DNA of 64,000 nucleotides, from contig JAGDZJ010000002.1 in NCBI GenBank assembly GCA_049115955.1, positions 1 to 64,000 on the forward strand. The letters run 5' to 3'. Made by a program: the position numbers and the translations under genes. Under the pieces are notes generated by a model. It saw only the letters and a program-made list of their open reading frames with translations, was not told the origin of the DNA and ran no database searches. Shown piece by piece: positions 8,806-18,465 of this stretch. Source of the stretch: Salinispirillum sp049115955 (GTDB taxonomy: Bacteria > Pseudomonadota > Gammaproteobacteria > Pseudomonadales > Natronospirillaceae). The stretch's first letter is position 1. Every line of letters begins with the position of its first letter.

Positions 8806-9938
8806 TCGAAGCCAATGCGGCTTAACAAGCGTCGCGCTTCTTTGGCGTCATCGTCAATCACCATCACGGTCGCGATGCGCATAATGATGCGGTCTACCTT
8901 CACGGTTCCAGGTGGCAGTTTGTACAAGGCTCCCACACGAACGCGCAAGTTTAGTGGCAATCGCCATTGCATCTTCAGAGCGTTACCCGCTTCTGCGGCG
9001 TATATTTCGCACATGTTCTGATACAGCGTCTCGTCGCCTTTGCCGCCGTGCTCTATCCAGCGCTGGATCAATTGCAACACGACGAGTTCGCCAACGCGGA
9101 ACAACATGCCTGCGGTGAAACAGATTTCTTTACTGAAGCGCACTTGCTGAGCCAAGCGCATGCTCATGGTGGCAACCTGCACGGATTCGTTGGCGAAGCG
9201 TTTGGCTAAGGACTGCAAAATAGGGTCAATCAGATCGCTACCCGGTTGCATGGAAAGCCCCAGCGCTAGATTGCGTGCTGTTTCAAAGCCTACTAAGGCT
9301 AAAGCTTCCGACAATGTCTCTATCGACTTACCGTCGGAATTGTAGGTGCCACTGTTCGCGGCGCCTATGAGGCGCGCCAGCAAAGCCGGGTGTTGCCGCC
9401 ACACCTGCGCAACGGACTCTGAGCTACCGTCCAGCCCTTCCAGGCTCAGGCGAATACTGTGCGGCAACGGCATGCTGAGCTTGCCCGCGTTGACGCGACG
9501 CCGCACAAAGTCATCCAACGGCTCAGGAGCCATAACGTACTGTTGCGGGTCATGCTTCGGCGCGCTCATCAGGCTCGCCAAGCGCTCCATGACCTCGTTT
9601 ATTTTGAAAGGTTTGGCAATGAACGCATCCACTCCAAAGCGTCGCGCTTCCATGACCACCTGCTTACCCGCATGACCACTGATCATAACGCGCCGGGTTT
9701 GTGGTGAATCGGCATGAATGGTTTCCAGTAACTTCATACCACTGACACCGGGTAAGCCCCAATCGACCAGCACCAAATCCGCTTGATGAGCGCGCCAATG
9801 TTTCATCGCCGACGGCACGTCGCCAAACACATGCACCCGAGCGCCAGTCCATAGTTGCTCCACCAGTTACGCCGGCAACTCGGCGATAGAAGGATCATCC
9901 TCTAGGATAATGACTCGGTATTTAGCGGCCTTTTCCAT
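8769..9938 (-). pseudogene. REC-HDOD response regulator interrupted by an in-frame stop
   Basis: Translation from ATG 9938 gives a receiver-domain start with the acidic pocket (VIILEDDPSIAELPA), then TAA at 9867-9869 as codon 24. The frame then continues without a shift into LVEQLWTGARV, the phosphoacceptor segment LVLVDWGLPG, the receiver lysine IAKPFK, and an HDOD domain (about 130-330 of 389 codons). One base change (GAA or CAA to TAA) explains the stop. A GTG just downstream (9863) could restart translation, but the product would lack the acidic pocket and could not be phosphorylated normally. HDOD proteins usually act in signalling with cyclic-di-GMP enzymes, and a diguanylate cyclase gene diverges from this one. 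Confidence 0.82.
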
Positions 9939-10223
9939 GTGATGACTTACGCTCCATTTAAAATTAGTTCTAACATGCGAGGGCTTCTCAAGAATGAGTT
10001 ACGAGGCCTATAAGCACTCTAGTTCATAATCTTTCACCCCACCACTGTAGGGCAAAAGCATCGACCTGCCAGCGAAAACTGAACACAGATAGAAACCCTT
10101 TAATCGCTTCTGGCGCTGAACGTATAGATACTCTAATATACATGGATTACACAATAATATTTGCCCGCGTTCTATAGCCACCGACAATCTGGGCTCCATT
10201 TTCACCCTTCATGGGAGCTATAC

Positions 10224-12041
10224 ATGCGTGCTCTTGCACGAGGTTTAACTGCACTGCTGCTCAGTCTGACGCTCACTGCGCACGCACAAGAGCCACTGCG
10301 CATTGTCCAAGACCACGCCTGGCCCCCTTTTTCGTATCTAAACCAAAACAACGAACCCGAAGGGTTGTTGATCGATTTATGGCGCGATGTTGCGCAGGCG
10401 TTAGACCGCGAGGTCGAATTCACTTTAGTAGACTGGGGCGATACCTTGTCGCTGGTGCGTGACAGCGAAGAATTGATACACGGTGGCTTGATTCATTCCT
10501 CACAACGCGCGCAATATCTGGATTTTTCTTCCACCTTGTTGCCGCTGCGCACCACAGCATTCATTGCCAACAGCGAGGCCAACCAGTACACCTTGAGCAT
10601 GGCGGATTTGTCGGGACACACCGTTGGCGTTACCCGGGGTGGTTTTGAAGAAGAATTCATGCGCGAGCAACACCCCAACGTTTTCTTGGCGCTGTACGCC
10701 AACAACGATCTGCTGGTAGAAGCGGCCATCAGAGGAGACATACAGTCCTTTGTTGCCGACTATCCGGTTGGCATGTACCTATTGGCGCAGAAGACATCGC
10801 CCGAGCGCTTTCGGGTGCTCACAGTACTCTACGAAATGCCGTTGCAGGCCGCAGTGTCGGCCAATAACCTCGCATTATTACAAGAGATCGAAGCGGGTTT
10901 GGCTTTGTTAGGCCCAGACCAGATCGCCCGCATTACGCAAAAATGGATGCGCACAGAGCAAGTCGCGGTGTGGCCCAAATATCTCTTACCTTTGTTCCTT
11001 ACCTTGATCGTAGCCGTCTTGATTCCTTCGCTGTGGTTTTACAATCGTCGCCTACAAGCAAAGGTGGCTCGACAGACCAACGAGTTGCGCGAGCGCGAAC
11101 AACGCCTCAGCCTGCTGAACGAAAACATGGCCGATGTGGTCTGGAGCGCTGACGCCGACAGTTGCCTCAACTACTTAAGTCCGTCCATTGAAAAACTGCT
11201 GGGCTATACCCCTGCTGAATTGCTGGGCAAGCCCATTATCGTGACCTTAACGGAAGAGTCGGTGCACGATGCGTTAAAGCAGTTGGGCGAAGCCATTACC
11301 ACAGCCAGAGAACAGCCGGGCGTCCGCTACATCGATCGTATGGCAGAGCTAGCACAGGTGCGAAAGGATCGTTCTGTGGTGTGGACGGAAGTGGCCATGC
11401 GGGCGTTCTTTGATGTGAATGGCAATATGCAGGGTGCTCAGGGCGTGTCGCGCGACATCACGGAACGTAAACTGGCCCAAGACGCTATTCGTGAACTGGC
11501 TTATTACGACCCGCTGACCCAATTGCCCAATCGACGTTTATTGTCTGATCGTCTTGAACAGACAATAGCCGCCACCGTGCGTCGGCGCGAGCACGGAGCC
11601 TTGCTGTTTCTGGATCTCGACAATTTCAAAGAGATAAACGACACCTATGGACATGACACAGGCGATCTTCTGCTGCAACAAGTCGCCCGCTTGATTACGG
11701 CGCAACTGCGCGAAAGCGACACGGTAGCGCGCTTGGGTGGCGACGAATTTATTGTCTTACTGAATCACTTACCCAAAGACTTAACCGAGGCCACCGCTGA
11801 AGCGCATCGCCTGGCGCACAAGGTATTGGCTGCCTTGCATGGACAATTGGAGCTGCACGGTAAGGGTTTTGCAATAACAGCGAGCATAGGTTTAACACTT
11901 TTCGGCAACGATACCGATGAAACCAAAGCACTGTTGCGCGAAGCCGACAACGCCATGTACCAAGCGAAGAAAGCCGGCGGTCAGCGCGTCGTCGCCTACG
12001 ATCGATCGCGCCGTACACCAACGGACTCTTCAACCGAGTAA
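10224..12041 (+). CDS. Diguanylate cyclase with periplasmic SBP_bac_3 sensor and PAS domain
   Basis: A 605-residue membrane protein: signal peptide (1-20, ending TAHAQ), a periplasmic amino-acid-binding-like sensor (about 22-250), one membrane helix (about 257-280), a short coiled coil, a PAS domain (about 300-415) and a GGDEF domain (about 430-595). The active site is RLGGDEF, with an RESD product-inhibition site five residues before it, so it should be an active, feedback-controlled cyclic-di-GMP synthase. Start 10224 is chosen because GGAG lies six bases upstream and it begins a clean signal peptide. It diverges from the broken REC-HDOD gene; the ligand is probably an amino acid or similar small molecule (family inference). 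Confidence 0.9.
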   Translation: MRALARGLTALLLSLTLTAHAQEPLRIVQDHAWPPFSYLNQNNEPEGLLIDLWRDVAQALDREVEFTLVDWGDTLSLVRDSEELIHGGLIHSSQRAQYLDFSSTLLPLRTTAFIANSEANQYTLSMADLSGHTVGVTRGGFEEEFMREQHPNVFLALYANNDLLVEAAIRGDIQSFVADYPVGMYLLAQKTSPERFRVLTVLYEMPLQAAVSANNLALLQEIEAGLALLGPDQIARITQKWMRTEQVAVWPKYLLPLFLTLIVAVLIPSLWFYNRRLQAKVARQTNELREREQRLSLLNENMADVVWSADADSCLNYLSPSIEKLLGYTPAELLGKPIIVTLTEESVHDALKQLGEAITTAREQPGVRYIDRMAELAQVRKDRSVVWTEVAMRAFFDVNGNMQGAQGVSRDITERKLAQDAIRELAYYDPLTQLPNRRLLSDRLEQTIAATVRRREHGALLFLDLDNFKEINDTYGHDTGDLLLQQVARLITAQLRESDTVARLGGDEFIVLLNHLPKDLTEATAEAHRLAHKVLAALHGQLELHGKGFAITASIGLTLFGNDTDETKALLREADNAMYQAKKAGGQRVVAYDRSRRTPTDSSTE

Positions 12042-12049
12042 TAAATGCC

Positions 12050-12544
12050 TTAAGGCAGAGCTAAGGCTTCTACAGAAACCAGCAACCCGTTACTGTCGGC
12101 GTACAGGTACTCGCCAGGATTAAAGGTCACACCACCAAAGGTCACCGGCACATTCAACTCACCCACGCCCTTGCGGTTAGTTTTTAATGGAATAGAGCCC
12201 AACGCCTGAACCCCGAGGTCCAGAGCGCTGATGGCGTTCACATCACGAATGCAACCGTAAATCACCACCCCTGCCCAGCCTTGCTTAACCGCCGATTCAG
12301 CAATCATATCGCCCAGCATGGCACGCCGCATGGAGCCAGCACCATCAACGACCAATACTCGACCATTGCCGGCGAACGACAACTGCTCTTTAACCAGCGA
12401 GTTGTCTTCACAAGCTTTTACGGTGACAATTTCGCCGCCGAAGGCTTCGCGGCCACCGTAGTTGATGAACATCGGCTCGCACACCCGGACCTTGTCCGGG
12501 TAGGCATCGCACAGTTCGGGCAGTAAGTCGATGTAGTCATCCAT
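12050..12544 (-). CDS. rraA: RraA family protein (ribonuclease E inhibitor or related aldolase)
   Basis: The 164 residues match the length of E. coli RraA (161) and include the family core GWAGVVIYGCIRDV and SIPLKTNRKGVGE. RraA binds RNase E and dampens RNA decay. Close relatives are metal-dependent 4-hydroxy-4-methyl-2-oxoglutarate/oxaloacetate aldolases, and the Gly-x-x-Asp and Arg-Asp metal-site residues are kept. ATG 12544 is preferred to an upstream TTG because of GGAG nine bases before it. It follows glcB by 15 bp in the same operon, a setting that leaves an organic-acid role open. Confidence 0.85.
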   Translation of the reverse strand: MDDYIDLLPELCDAYPDKVRVCEPMFINYGGREAFGGEIVTVKACEDNSLVKEQLSFAGNGRVLVVDGAGSMRRAMLGDMIAESAVKQGWAGVVIYGCIRDVNAISALDLGVQALGSIPLKTNRKGVGELNVPVTFGGVTFNPGEYLYADSNGLLVSVEALALP

Positions 12545-12559
12545 TAGAGACGTCTCCAA

Positions 12560-14740
12560 TTAAGAGGCTCGACGCTTGGCTTCCAAACGCCACTGGTGCA
12601 ATAAGGGCTCGGTGTAACCGCTCGGCTGCTCACAACCCTTGAATACTAAGTCTGACGCGGCTTGAAAGGCGACGGACTCGGCAAAACGGCCTGCCATGGG
12701 CTGATACAGTGGGTCACCCGCGTTCTGCTGATCAACCACGCCCGCCATGCGCTGCAGGGTTTCCGTTACTTGTTCCTTGGTCACCACGCCGTGGCGCAAC
12801 CAGTTAGCAATGTGCTGGCTTGAAATACGCAACGTAGCCCGGTCTTCCATTAAACCGACGTTGTTGATGTCGGGCACTTTTGAACAACCGATGCCTTGAT
12901 CAATCCAGCGTACAACGTAACCCAAAATACCCTGTGCGTTGTTGTCCAGCTCTTGTTGAATCTCGCTCGCTGACCAATTCGCTTCGGCCGCGACCGGTAC
13001 AGTCAGCAAGCCGTCCAACAACCGCGCACGCTCCTCGCGGAAACCAATGCGCTCCATTTCCATCTGAATGGCCGGCACGTCCACTTGGTGATAGTGCATG
13101 GCGTGTAGCACTGCCGCAGTCGGCGAAGGCACCCACGCGGTGGTGGCACCGGCTTTCGGGTGACCTATTTTTTGTTCCAACATGGCGGCCATTAAATCGG
13201 GCATGGCCCACATGCCCTTGCCAATTTGTGCTTTACCGCGTAGCCCGCACGACAACCCCGCCAAGACATTATTGCGCTCGTAAGATTGGATCCATGCGGT
13301 GGTTTTCATGTCACCTTTGCGCAGCATCGGCCCGGCTTCCATGGCGGTATGCATTTCATCGCCGGTGCGGTCGAGAAAGCCGGTGTTAATGAAGGCAACC
13401 CGAGAGGCCGCGGCACTAATGCAGGCGCGTAAGTTCACCGAGGTACGGCGTTCTTCGTCCATAATGCCCATTTTCAAAGTATCTCGGGCCAAGCCCAACG
13501 CATCCTCCACCCGCGCAAATAGCGTGCCGGCAAAGGCCACTTCTTCAGGACCATGCATCTTGGGCTTAACAATATAAACACTGCCGGTGCGCGAATTGCC
13601 ACGACGCTTCAGGTCGTGCATGGCAACCAAACTGGTCACCACCGCATCCATAATACCTTCAGGGATTTCCGTGCCATCGGCCAACAAAATGGCCGGATTG
13701 CTCATCAAGTGACCCACGTTGCGCACGAATAACAGTGAACGGCCATGTAGACGTAAGGACGAGCCGTCGGCGACGCGGTAATCGCGGTCGGCGTTCAGAC
13801 GGCGAGTAATGGTTTTACCACCCTTCTCCATCACCTCGGTCAGGTCACCTTTCATCAGGCCTAACCAGTTCTTGTACACCACGACCTTGTCGGCAGCATC
13901 AACGGCGGCCACGGAGTCTTCACAATCCATGATGGTCGACAGCGCCGCTTCCATCAGGACATCTTTCACACCCGCCAGATCGGTTTTGCCAATCGGATGC
14001 TCGCGGTCAATCTGAATTTCAAAATGTAGGCCGTTGTGTTTCAACAACAAAGCCACGGGATTGTCTGGTGCGCCTTGATAGCCACGGAACTGATGCACGC
14101 TTTTCAGGCCGGTTTCACGGCCTCCTTGCAGGGTCACTAAAAGGTGTGGGCCTGACACTCGGTAGGCGGTCGCTTGAGCGTGTGAACCCTCCGCCAGAGG
14201 CGCGGCTTGATCGAGGAAGTTGCGCGCGAAATTGATGACCTTTTGCCCGCGCACGGGATTATAGGCTCCCGTTTTTTCGGCCCCGTCGTCTTCTGAAATG
14301 GCGTCCGTACCGTACAGCGCATCGTATAAGCTGCCCCAGCGTGCATTGGCAGCGTTCAGCGCGTAGCGCGCGTTCATCACCGGCACCACCAACTGCGGGC
14401 CGCACTGTTCGGTAATTTCGGTATCTACGTTTTGTGTAGTGGCCGTTACCGTTTCAGGTGAAGGCACCAAGTAACCAATAGATTCCAAAAAAGCCCTATA
14501 CGCGGCCGGATCCTGGATCGGCCCAGGGTTAGCGCGATGCCATTCGTCCAACTGCTTTTGCAAGGTTTCGCGCTTTTCCAGCAGTGCCCGATTTACTGGT
14601 GCCAGTTCGTTGGCGAGATCGCTGAACGCTTGCCAAAACGCGGCGCTGTCTAAGCCAGTGCCCGGCAGGACATCCTGTTCAATGAAGGTGTGCAATGCGG
14701 CATCTACCTGAAGCTGCTGGCATGTTACTCGCTGGGTCAT
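12560..14740 (-). CDS. glcB: Malate synthase G
   Basis: A 726-residue cytosolic enzyme that condenses glyoxylate and acetyl-CoA to malate. The length agrees with the G isoform (723 in E. coli). Conserved blocks include MEAALSTIMDCEDSVAAVDA, TGFLDRTGDE and MWAMPDLMAAML, and a TIM-barrel with the catalytic Asp of CSKVPDINNVGLMEDRATLR. ATG 14740 is chosen over 14755 as AGGA lies eight bases upstream. Placed directly behind allA, it would consume the glyoxylate released from ureidoglycolate. Last-but-one gene of the allA-glcB-rraA operon. Confidence 0.95.
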   Translation of the reverse strand: MTQRVTCQQLQVDAALHTFIEQDVLPGTGLDSAAFWQAFSDLANELAPVNRALLEKRETLQKQLDEWHRANPGPIQDPAAYRAFLESIGYLVPSPETVTATTQNVDTEITEQCGPQLVVPVMNARYALNAANARWGSLYDALYGTDAISEDDGAEKTGAYNPVRGQKVINFARNFLDQAAPLAEGSHAQATAYRVSGPHLLVTLQGGRETGLKSVHQFRGYQGAPDNPVALLLKHNGLHFEIQIDREHPIGKTDLAGVKDVLMEAALSTIMDCEDSVAAVDAADKVVVYKNWLGLMKGDLTEVMEKGGKTITRRLNADRDYRVADGSSLRLHGRSLLFVRNVGHLMSNPAILLADGTEIPEGIMDAVVTSLVAMHDLKRRGNSRTGSVYIVKPKMHGPEEVAFAGTLFARVEDALGLARDTLKMGIMDEERRTSVNLRACISAAASRVAFINTGFLDRTGDEMHTAMEAGPMLRKGDMKTTAWIQSYERNNVLAGLSCGLRGKAQIGKGMWAMPDLMAAMLEQKIGHPKAGATTAWVPSPTAAVLHAMHYHQVDVPAIQMEMERIGFREERARLLDGLLTVPVAAEANWSASEIQQELDNNAQGILGYVVRWIDQGIGCSKVPDINNVGLMEDRATLRISSQHIANWLRHGVVTKEQVTETLQRMAGVVDQQNAGDPLYQPMAGRFAESVAFQAASDLVFKGCEQPSGYTEPLLHQWRLEAKRRAS

Positions 14741-14780
14741 GGTCGGGTTCCTCATTTCTTATAATCTGTCTAGGCTGGGT

Positions 14781-15287
14781 TCAGCCTCTGGGGTCCAGCA
14801 CGATGCGCACATCCTCTGGAAAAAAGTGTTCGTCGCAATTCGGCAAGCTGCCTGTTCGGTCGACCACCAGAAAGTCATCCACCGGCATCAACGGCAACAC
14901 CGGATGGTGCCAAACACCGGCATGGTAATTCACCCCTTGCGCACCATTGGTGACAAACGCCCGAATCGCTTCCGGTGCCGGTACGTCTGCGGCCGGAGCA
15001 ACCACCACTAAAAATGGCTTCCCCAACAAAGGGATAAACGCCTGACTGCCATGCGGGTGGCGTTCCAGCATGGTGATGTCTAACGGCATTTTGGATGACT
15101 TCGCCCGGAACACACTGATGATGGCGTGGCCGTCGTCAGGTCCGGTAGAGACATCGGCCAAGCGGTGAAAACGCTCGGTGGTGCCATTGTTGATCGGAAA
15201 GGAATCTCGCCCTTCCGTCTCTATCACATCGCCGAAGAGTGCAAACGCCTCTTTCGTCAGGTAATCCGGTTTTAGAATGTATTCCAT
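14781..15287 (-). CDS. allA: Ureidoglycolate lyase
   Basis: A 168-residue AllA-family enzyme that splits ureidoglycolate into glyoxylate and urea, the last step of allantoin use. The hallmark GAQGVNYHAGVWHHPVLPL with its histidines lies near residue 110, and the N-terminal FGDVIE segment is typical. An AAGG ribosome site lies seven bases before the ATG. The stop is 40 bp before glcB, which explains the pairing: AllA makes glyoxylate and GlcB consumes it. Allantoinase and allantoicase are not in the window. Confidence 0.94.
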   Translation of the reverse strand: MEYILKPDYLTKEAFALFGDVIETEGRDSFPINNGTTERFHRLADVSTGPDDGHAIISVFRAKSSKMPLDITMLERHPHGSQAFIPLLGKPFLVVVAPAADVPAPEAIRAFVTNGAQGVNYHAGVWHHPVLPLMPVDDFLVVDRTGSLPNCDEHFFPEDVRIVLDPRG

Positions 15288-15617
15288 GCGTTTGCCTTTT
15301 CAGGTTCTTCTCAGCAAGCGTAGCGTATCGCAGCGGCCGCTGGGAAAAGTTTCGTAGGTTTCGACAAAACCGGACTAGCCATGGCTTGTCATCGTAAAGC
15401 ATCATCCGGAGGATGGCGACAGTTGGCGCCATACACAGGACTTATAGCTGCTATTTACAGCAGGTTATTGTCACTCTGTATAATCTGTGTTTTTTTGCAT
15501 AATGTCAGTGTATCCAGCTTTTTGCTGTCTCGCCAACACCATGACCACTTGGTCAGGTTTTGTGGAAAATATCTCTTTTTGCGTCTATGATGAAGTCATT
15601 AATAGGCGGGTCAAAAT
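15288..15617. other. Divergent intergenic region between allA and xdhC
   Basis: This 330-bp stretch has no gene. It holds a perfect -10 hexamer TATAAT at 15479-15484 on the plus strand without a good -35, and a 14-bp inverted repeat TGACCA-CT-TGGTCA at 15542-15555 that could bind a regulator of the two divergent purine-catabolism operons. The regulator itself is not identifiable. Confidence 0.4.
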
Positions 15618-16481
15618 ATGAACAAGCAACTCCCTTGGTTCGAAGCCTTGCAGCTGTGCAAACATCGCGGCGATGCCTTTGTGATGGCCACGGTTTTGTC
15701 TGCTGGCGGCTCTACACCACGCGACCAAGATGCCAAGATGGTGATCACCCAAGACCAACAGTTCGACACCATTGGCGGTGGCCGACTGGAATTTGAGGTA
15801 ATCAACCTTGCTCGCAACGCTCTGAATAAAGGCGAGGCGGGTTACCGCATCGAAAAATTCGCCCTGGGCTCGCAACTGGGTCAATGCTGCGGTGGCAGCG
15901 TCAGCGTCTTGCTGGAATCCTTCACCGCGACGCAATTCCAAGTTGCGGTGTTTGGCGCAGGTCATGTGGCGCACGCCCTTATTCCGATTCTTGGCGGCCT
16001 GCCCTGTCAAGTACATTGGATTGACCAACGTGCGGAGCTGTTTCCCGAGCAGCGCCCACCCAACGTAAAACTCTTGCCTGCACAAGACCCGGCAGCGTGG
16101 GTCGCGAAGCTGCCTGCGGGTACAGATTTGGTGATCATGACGCACAATCATGACCTTGATTTCGCCATCACGGCCGCGGCGTTGCAACGCCCAGAGCTGC
16201 GCAGCATTGGGCTGATCGGCTCACGCACTAAGGCGCGGCGCTTTCAGCATCGGCTGAGTCAGCTCGGTTTTTCGGTGGCGGATCTGGAACGGGTAATCTG
16301 CCCGATTGGGCTGTCGGATGTGCCCGGCAAGTTGCCGATGGAGGTCGCGGTGTCTATCGCGGGGCAACTGATTGCCCGCGAACATCAGGATCACCCGAAG
16401 CCAGCTTGGCGTGGTATGGGCAAAAAAGACATCAAAGAGCTTTTGCATTCCGGCCCCGAGACTGTGCACAATGACGAGTAG
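15618..16481 (+). CDS. xdhC: Xanthine dehydrogenase accessory protein XdhC
   Basis: A 287-residue molybdenum-cofactor chaperone that binds, and helps sulfurate, the cofactor before it is inserted into xanthine dehydrogenase. It has the N-terminal XdhC segment with STPRDQDAKMV and IGGGRLEFE, the QCCGG motif near residue 93, and a C-terminal Rossmann-like half with GAGHVAHALIP and MTHNHDLD. The enzyme subunits xdhA/xdhB are not beside it in the window, which is unusual since xdhC normally ends an xdhABC operon. uraD follows 46 bp downstream; modABC lies about 22 kb away. Confidence 0.9.
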   Translation: MNKQLPWFEALQLCKHRGDAFVMATVLSAGGSTPRDQDAKMVITQDQQFDTIGGGRLEFEVINLARNALNKGEAGYRIEKFALGSQLGQCCGGSVSVLLESFTATQFQVAVFGAGHVAHALIPILGGLPCQVHWIDQRAELFPEQRPPNVKLLPAQDPAAWVAKLPAGTDLVIMTHNHDLDFAITAAALQRPELRSIGLIGSRTKARRFQHRLSQLGFSVADLERVICPIGLSDVPGKLPMEVAVSIAGQLIAREHQDHPKPAWRGMGKKDIKELLHSGPETVHNDE

Positions 16482-16527
16482 AGTGCGATGTCCACGTTGG
16501 ACCGGTCGCCATGAGGTGTGAACCATC

Positions 16528-17034
16528 ATGACTTTAGATGAGTTAAACCAGTTAGACAGCACCGATGCGCATCAGAAGTTTCAGGGATGCTGCGCGTCAA
16601 CCTACTGGGTAAAGGGTATGTCTCGTGCGCGCCCGTTTGAAGATTGGGCAGAATTGCTGAGTACAGCGGCGGAACTCGAAGAAGAAATGACGGATGAGGA
16701 TTGGCTGGAGGCCTTTGAGGGCCATCCGCAGATTGGTGATGTGTCTACATTGCGTGAGAAGTACGCGAGCACGAAGGCGTTGGCGGCCGGTGAGCAGTCG
16801 GGTGTCGACAGTGCGGATGAGGCTACGTTGCAGGGGTTGGCGGACGGTAATAAGGCTTACTTCGATAAGTTCGGGTTTATTTTTATCGTTTGTGCGACGG
16901 GTAAGACTGCAGCGGAGATGCTGGCTTTGTTGGAGCAGCGTTTACCGAATGATCGCAAGACGGAGTTGCGAATTGCAGCGACGGAGCAGGCGAAGATTAC
17001 GCGTATTCGGTTAGAGAAGTTGCGGGCGGCCTGA
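16528..17034 (+). CDS. uraD: 2-oxo-4-hydroxy-4-carboxy-5-ureidoimidazoline (OHCU) decarboxylase
   Basis: A 168-residue all-helical enzyme that decarboxylates OHCU to S-allantoin in urate breakdown. The catalytic histidine lies in EGHPQIGD (about 65-72) and the conserved EQSG segment lies at about 91-94. Length fits the family. It starts 46 bp after xdhC and runs in the same direction, so the two are probably one transcript. Together with allA across the divergent region it covers the steps from urate to glyoxylate in part. The gene is followed by a palindromic repeat and a convergent MFS gene. Confidence 0.9.
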   Translation: MTLDELNQLDSTDAHQKFQGCCASTYWVKGMSRARPFEDWAELLSTAAELEEEMTDEDWLEAFEGHPQIGDVSTLREKYASTKALAAGEQSGVDSADEATLQGLADGNKAYFDKFGFIFIVCATGKTAAEMLALLEQRLPNDRKTELRIAATEQAKITRIRLEKLRAA

Positions 17035-17053
17035 TTCGTCCAATCGACCTTTC

Positions 17054-17129
17054 GGCGTAGGCTTTCGGGGTGTGCCTCCGGCGCTCCACGGCAGGCCGGG
17101 AGTCGCGCCTTGAGGCACACCCCTACGCC
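17054..17129. repeat. Palindromic repeat element A
   Basis: An imperfect inverted repeat: left arm 17054-17078 and right arm 17112-17129 pair through GGCGTAGG and GGGGTGTGCCTC, the left arm carrying a 7-base insertion. The core, GCGCTCCACGGCAGGCCGGG followed by AGTCGCGCC, is nearly the same as that of an element at 50135-50218 although the arms differ. It lies between the convergent genes uraD and an MFS gene and could serve as a two-way terminator. Confidence 0.75.
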
Positions 17130-17169
17130 CACGCGATAGCTCATTAGTTAGCAAGAACAAAAGCAGCAA

Positions 17170-18333
17170 CTACTCAGTGCTATGGGGAGAAGTGGAAGAG
17201 CGGTGGCGTTCGCCGTAGTAGAGCGCAATTAGCAGGCCTAGCAAAATCACCCCACCCACTGCATAAAATCCCGCTGCGCTTTGCCATGCAATCAGTGCAC
17301 TGGCGAGCAGTGCGCCCACGGCGGCAGCTAAGTCGCGCCAAAAGGTGAAGGTGTTTAGGGTTTGTTGACGTTCGAGCACGGTACCCGCTCGGTCGGACAG
17401 CAGTTTGGGCACGAGAATCATAAAAGCCCCATGACCCAAAATACCCAGCACACTCGCCAGCAACACCACGTGCAAACCCATCAACCCGCAGGCCACTAGC
17501 ATCAGGCCGAGCGCGATCACTAGCCAGAATCGGTCGTGTTGCCAAATATCGAAACGCACGGTAAGCATACCAAGCGTGGTGTTATAGATTCGTTTAAACA
17601 CCAGCAGTGCAGAGGTGATGGTCAGCGCCATGGGGATAGACCATCCAGTAGCGACCAACAGCGGTGCTAGGATCACGGTCCACACTCCATCAAACAGCAG
17701 GCACAGTAGGAAGGTTAGGCGATGCCACGCATCGGGCCAGGGCCATTGCGCGCCGGTGGAAACACCACGATCGGTGTGCGGTACGGGCAACGCCAGCGCG
17801 GGAATCAGGGCGAGCAAACACAGCACAAAAGCCAGCAGCAGCACCGCTTGCGCGGAAATGTGCACCACCAATAATGGCGTCAGTAGAATCACCAGCAACG
17901 GCCCCATTTCCTGAATGCTGGTGTACCAGCCTAGGTTGATCATCCGCCGCTCCGGCTCTTCCGTGGCGTAATGCAAACAGGCCAGACGCATCAGAGCGTA
18001 GGCACAACCCCAGAGTAAACGCGCGAACAACAACGTCCATGGGCTGAACAGAAACACAAAGCTCAAACTGGCAGCACTGGCTAACACCACGGCCTGAATC
18101 AACGCGGTACGCGCGCCAAAATACTGAAACCACGGCACCAGCCACGGGTTTACAAACAAGCGCACAAAGCGGTTGGCGGACAATAAAATGCCCACCCATA
18201 ACACGGTCAAACCGAAGCTGTCGAAGAACAACGGCAGCAGTAAATACAGCACTGCGTCCGACACCAGCGTGAGCGTCAGTACGAAGCTGGCGAGCACCGT
18301 TGAACGGCTACCCTGATGAATCAGGCGCAACAT
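17170..18333 (-). CDS. MFS transporter
   Basis: A 387-residue major facilitator with about 12 hydrophobic segments and a basic loop after the second helix (RFVRLFVNPWLVPWF); the second half has RFDIWQHDRFW and DRAGTVLERQQTLN loops. The start at 18333 (MLRLIHQG) is chosen because the 30-residue extension from 18423 is not membrane-like. It lies just downstream of arsH on the same strand (132 bp), but it does not look like ArsJ or ArsP, so a role in arsenic export is only a possibility. The substrate is unknown. Confidence 0.75.
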   Translation of the reverse strand: MLRLIHQGSRSTVLASFVLTLTLVSDAVLYLLLPLFFDSFGLTVLWVGILLSANRFVRLFVNPWLVPWFQYFGARTALIQAVVLASAASLSFVFLFSPWTLLFARLLWGCAYALMRLACLHYATEEPERRMINLGWYTSIQEMGPLLVILLTPLLVVHISAQAVLLLAFVLCLLALIPALALPVPHTDRGVSTGAQWPWPDAWHRLTFLLCLLFDGVWTVILAPLLVATGWSIPMALTITSALLVFKRIYNTTLGMLTVRFDIWQHDRFWLVIALGLMLVACGLMGLHVVLLASVLGILGHGAFMILVPKLLSDRAGTVLERQQTLNTFTFWRDLAAAVGALLASALIAWQSAAGFYAVGGVILLGLLIALYYGERHRSSTSPHSTE

Positions 18334-18465
18334 CTTTTCGGTTCTAGTTGTTTGGCAAACTTTTCTAACACGGCATAATTGGGAATATATAAAAGCCTCA
18401 AGGGCGACGAACTGGCTAGGCAAAAGTGGCCAAGAAAGCGCAGTTTACTGATAGTAAATGAGCAT

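Noticed and set aside
18334..18465. Co-transcription of the MFS gene with arsH as an arsenic exporter
   Set aside because: The 132-bp gap and the lack of ArsJ or ArsP features leave no support beyond proximity.
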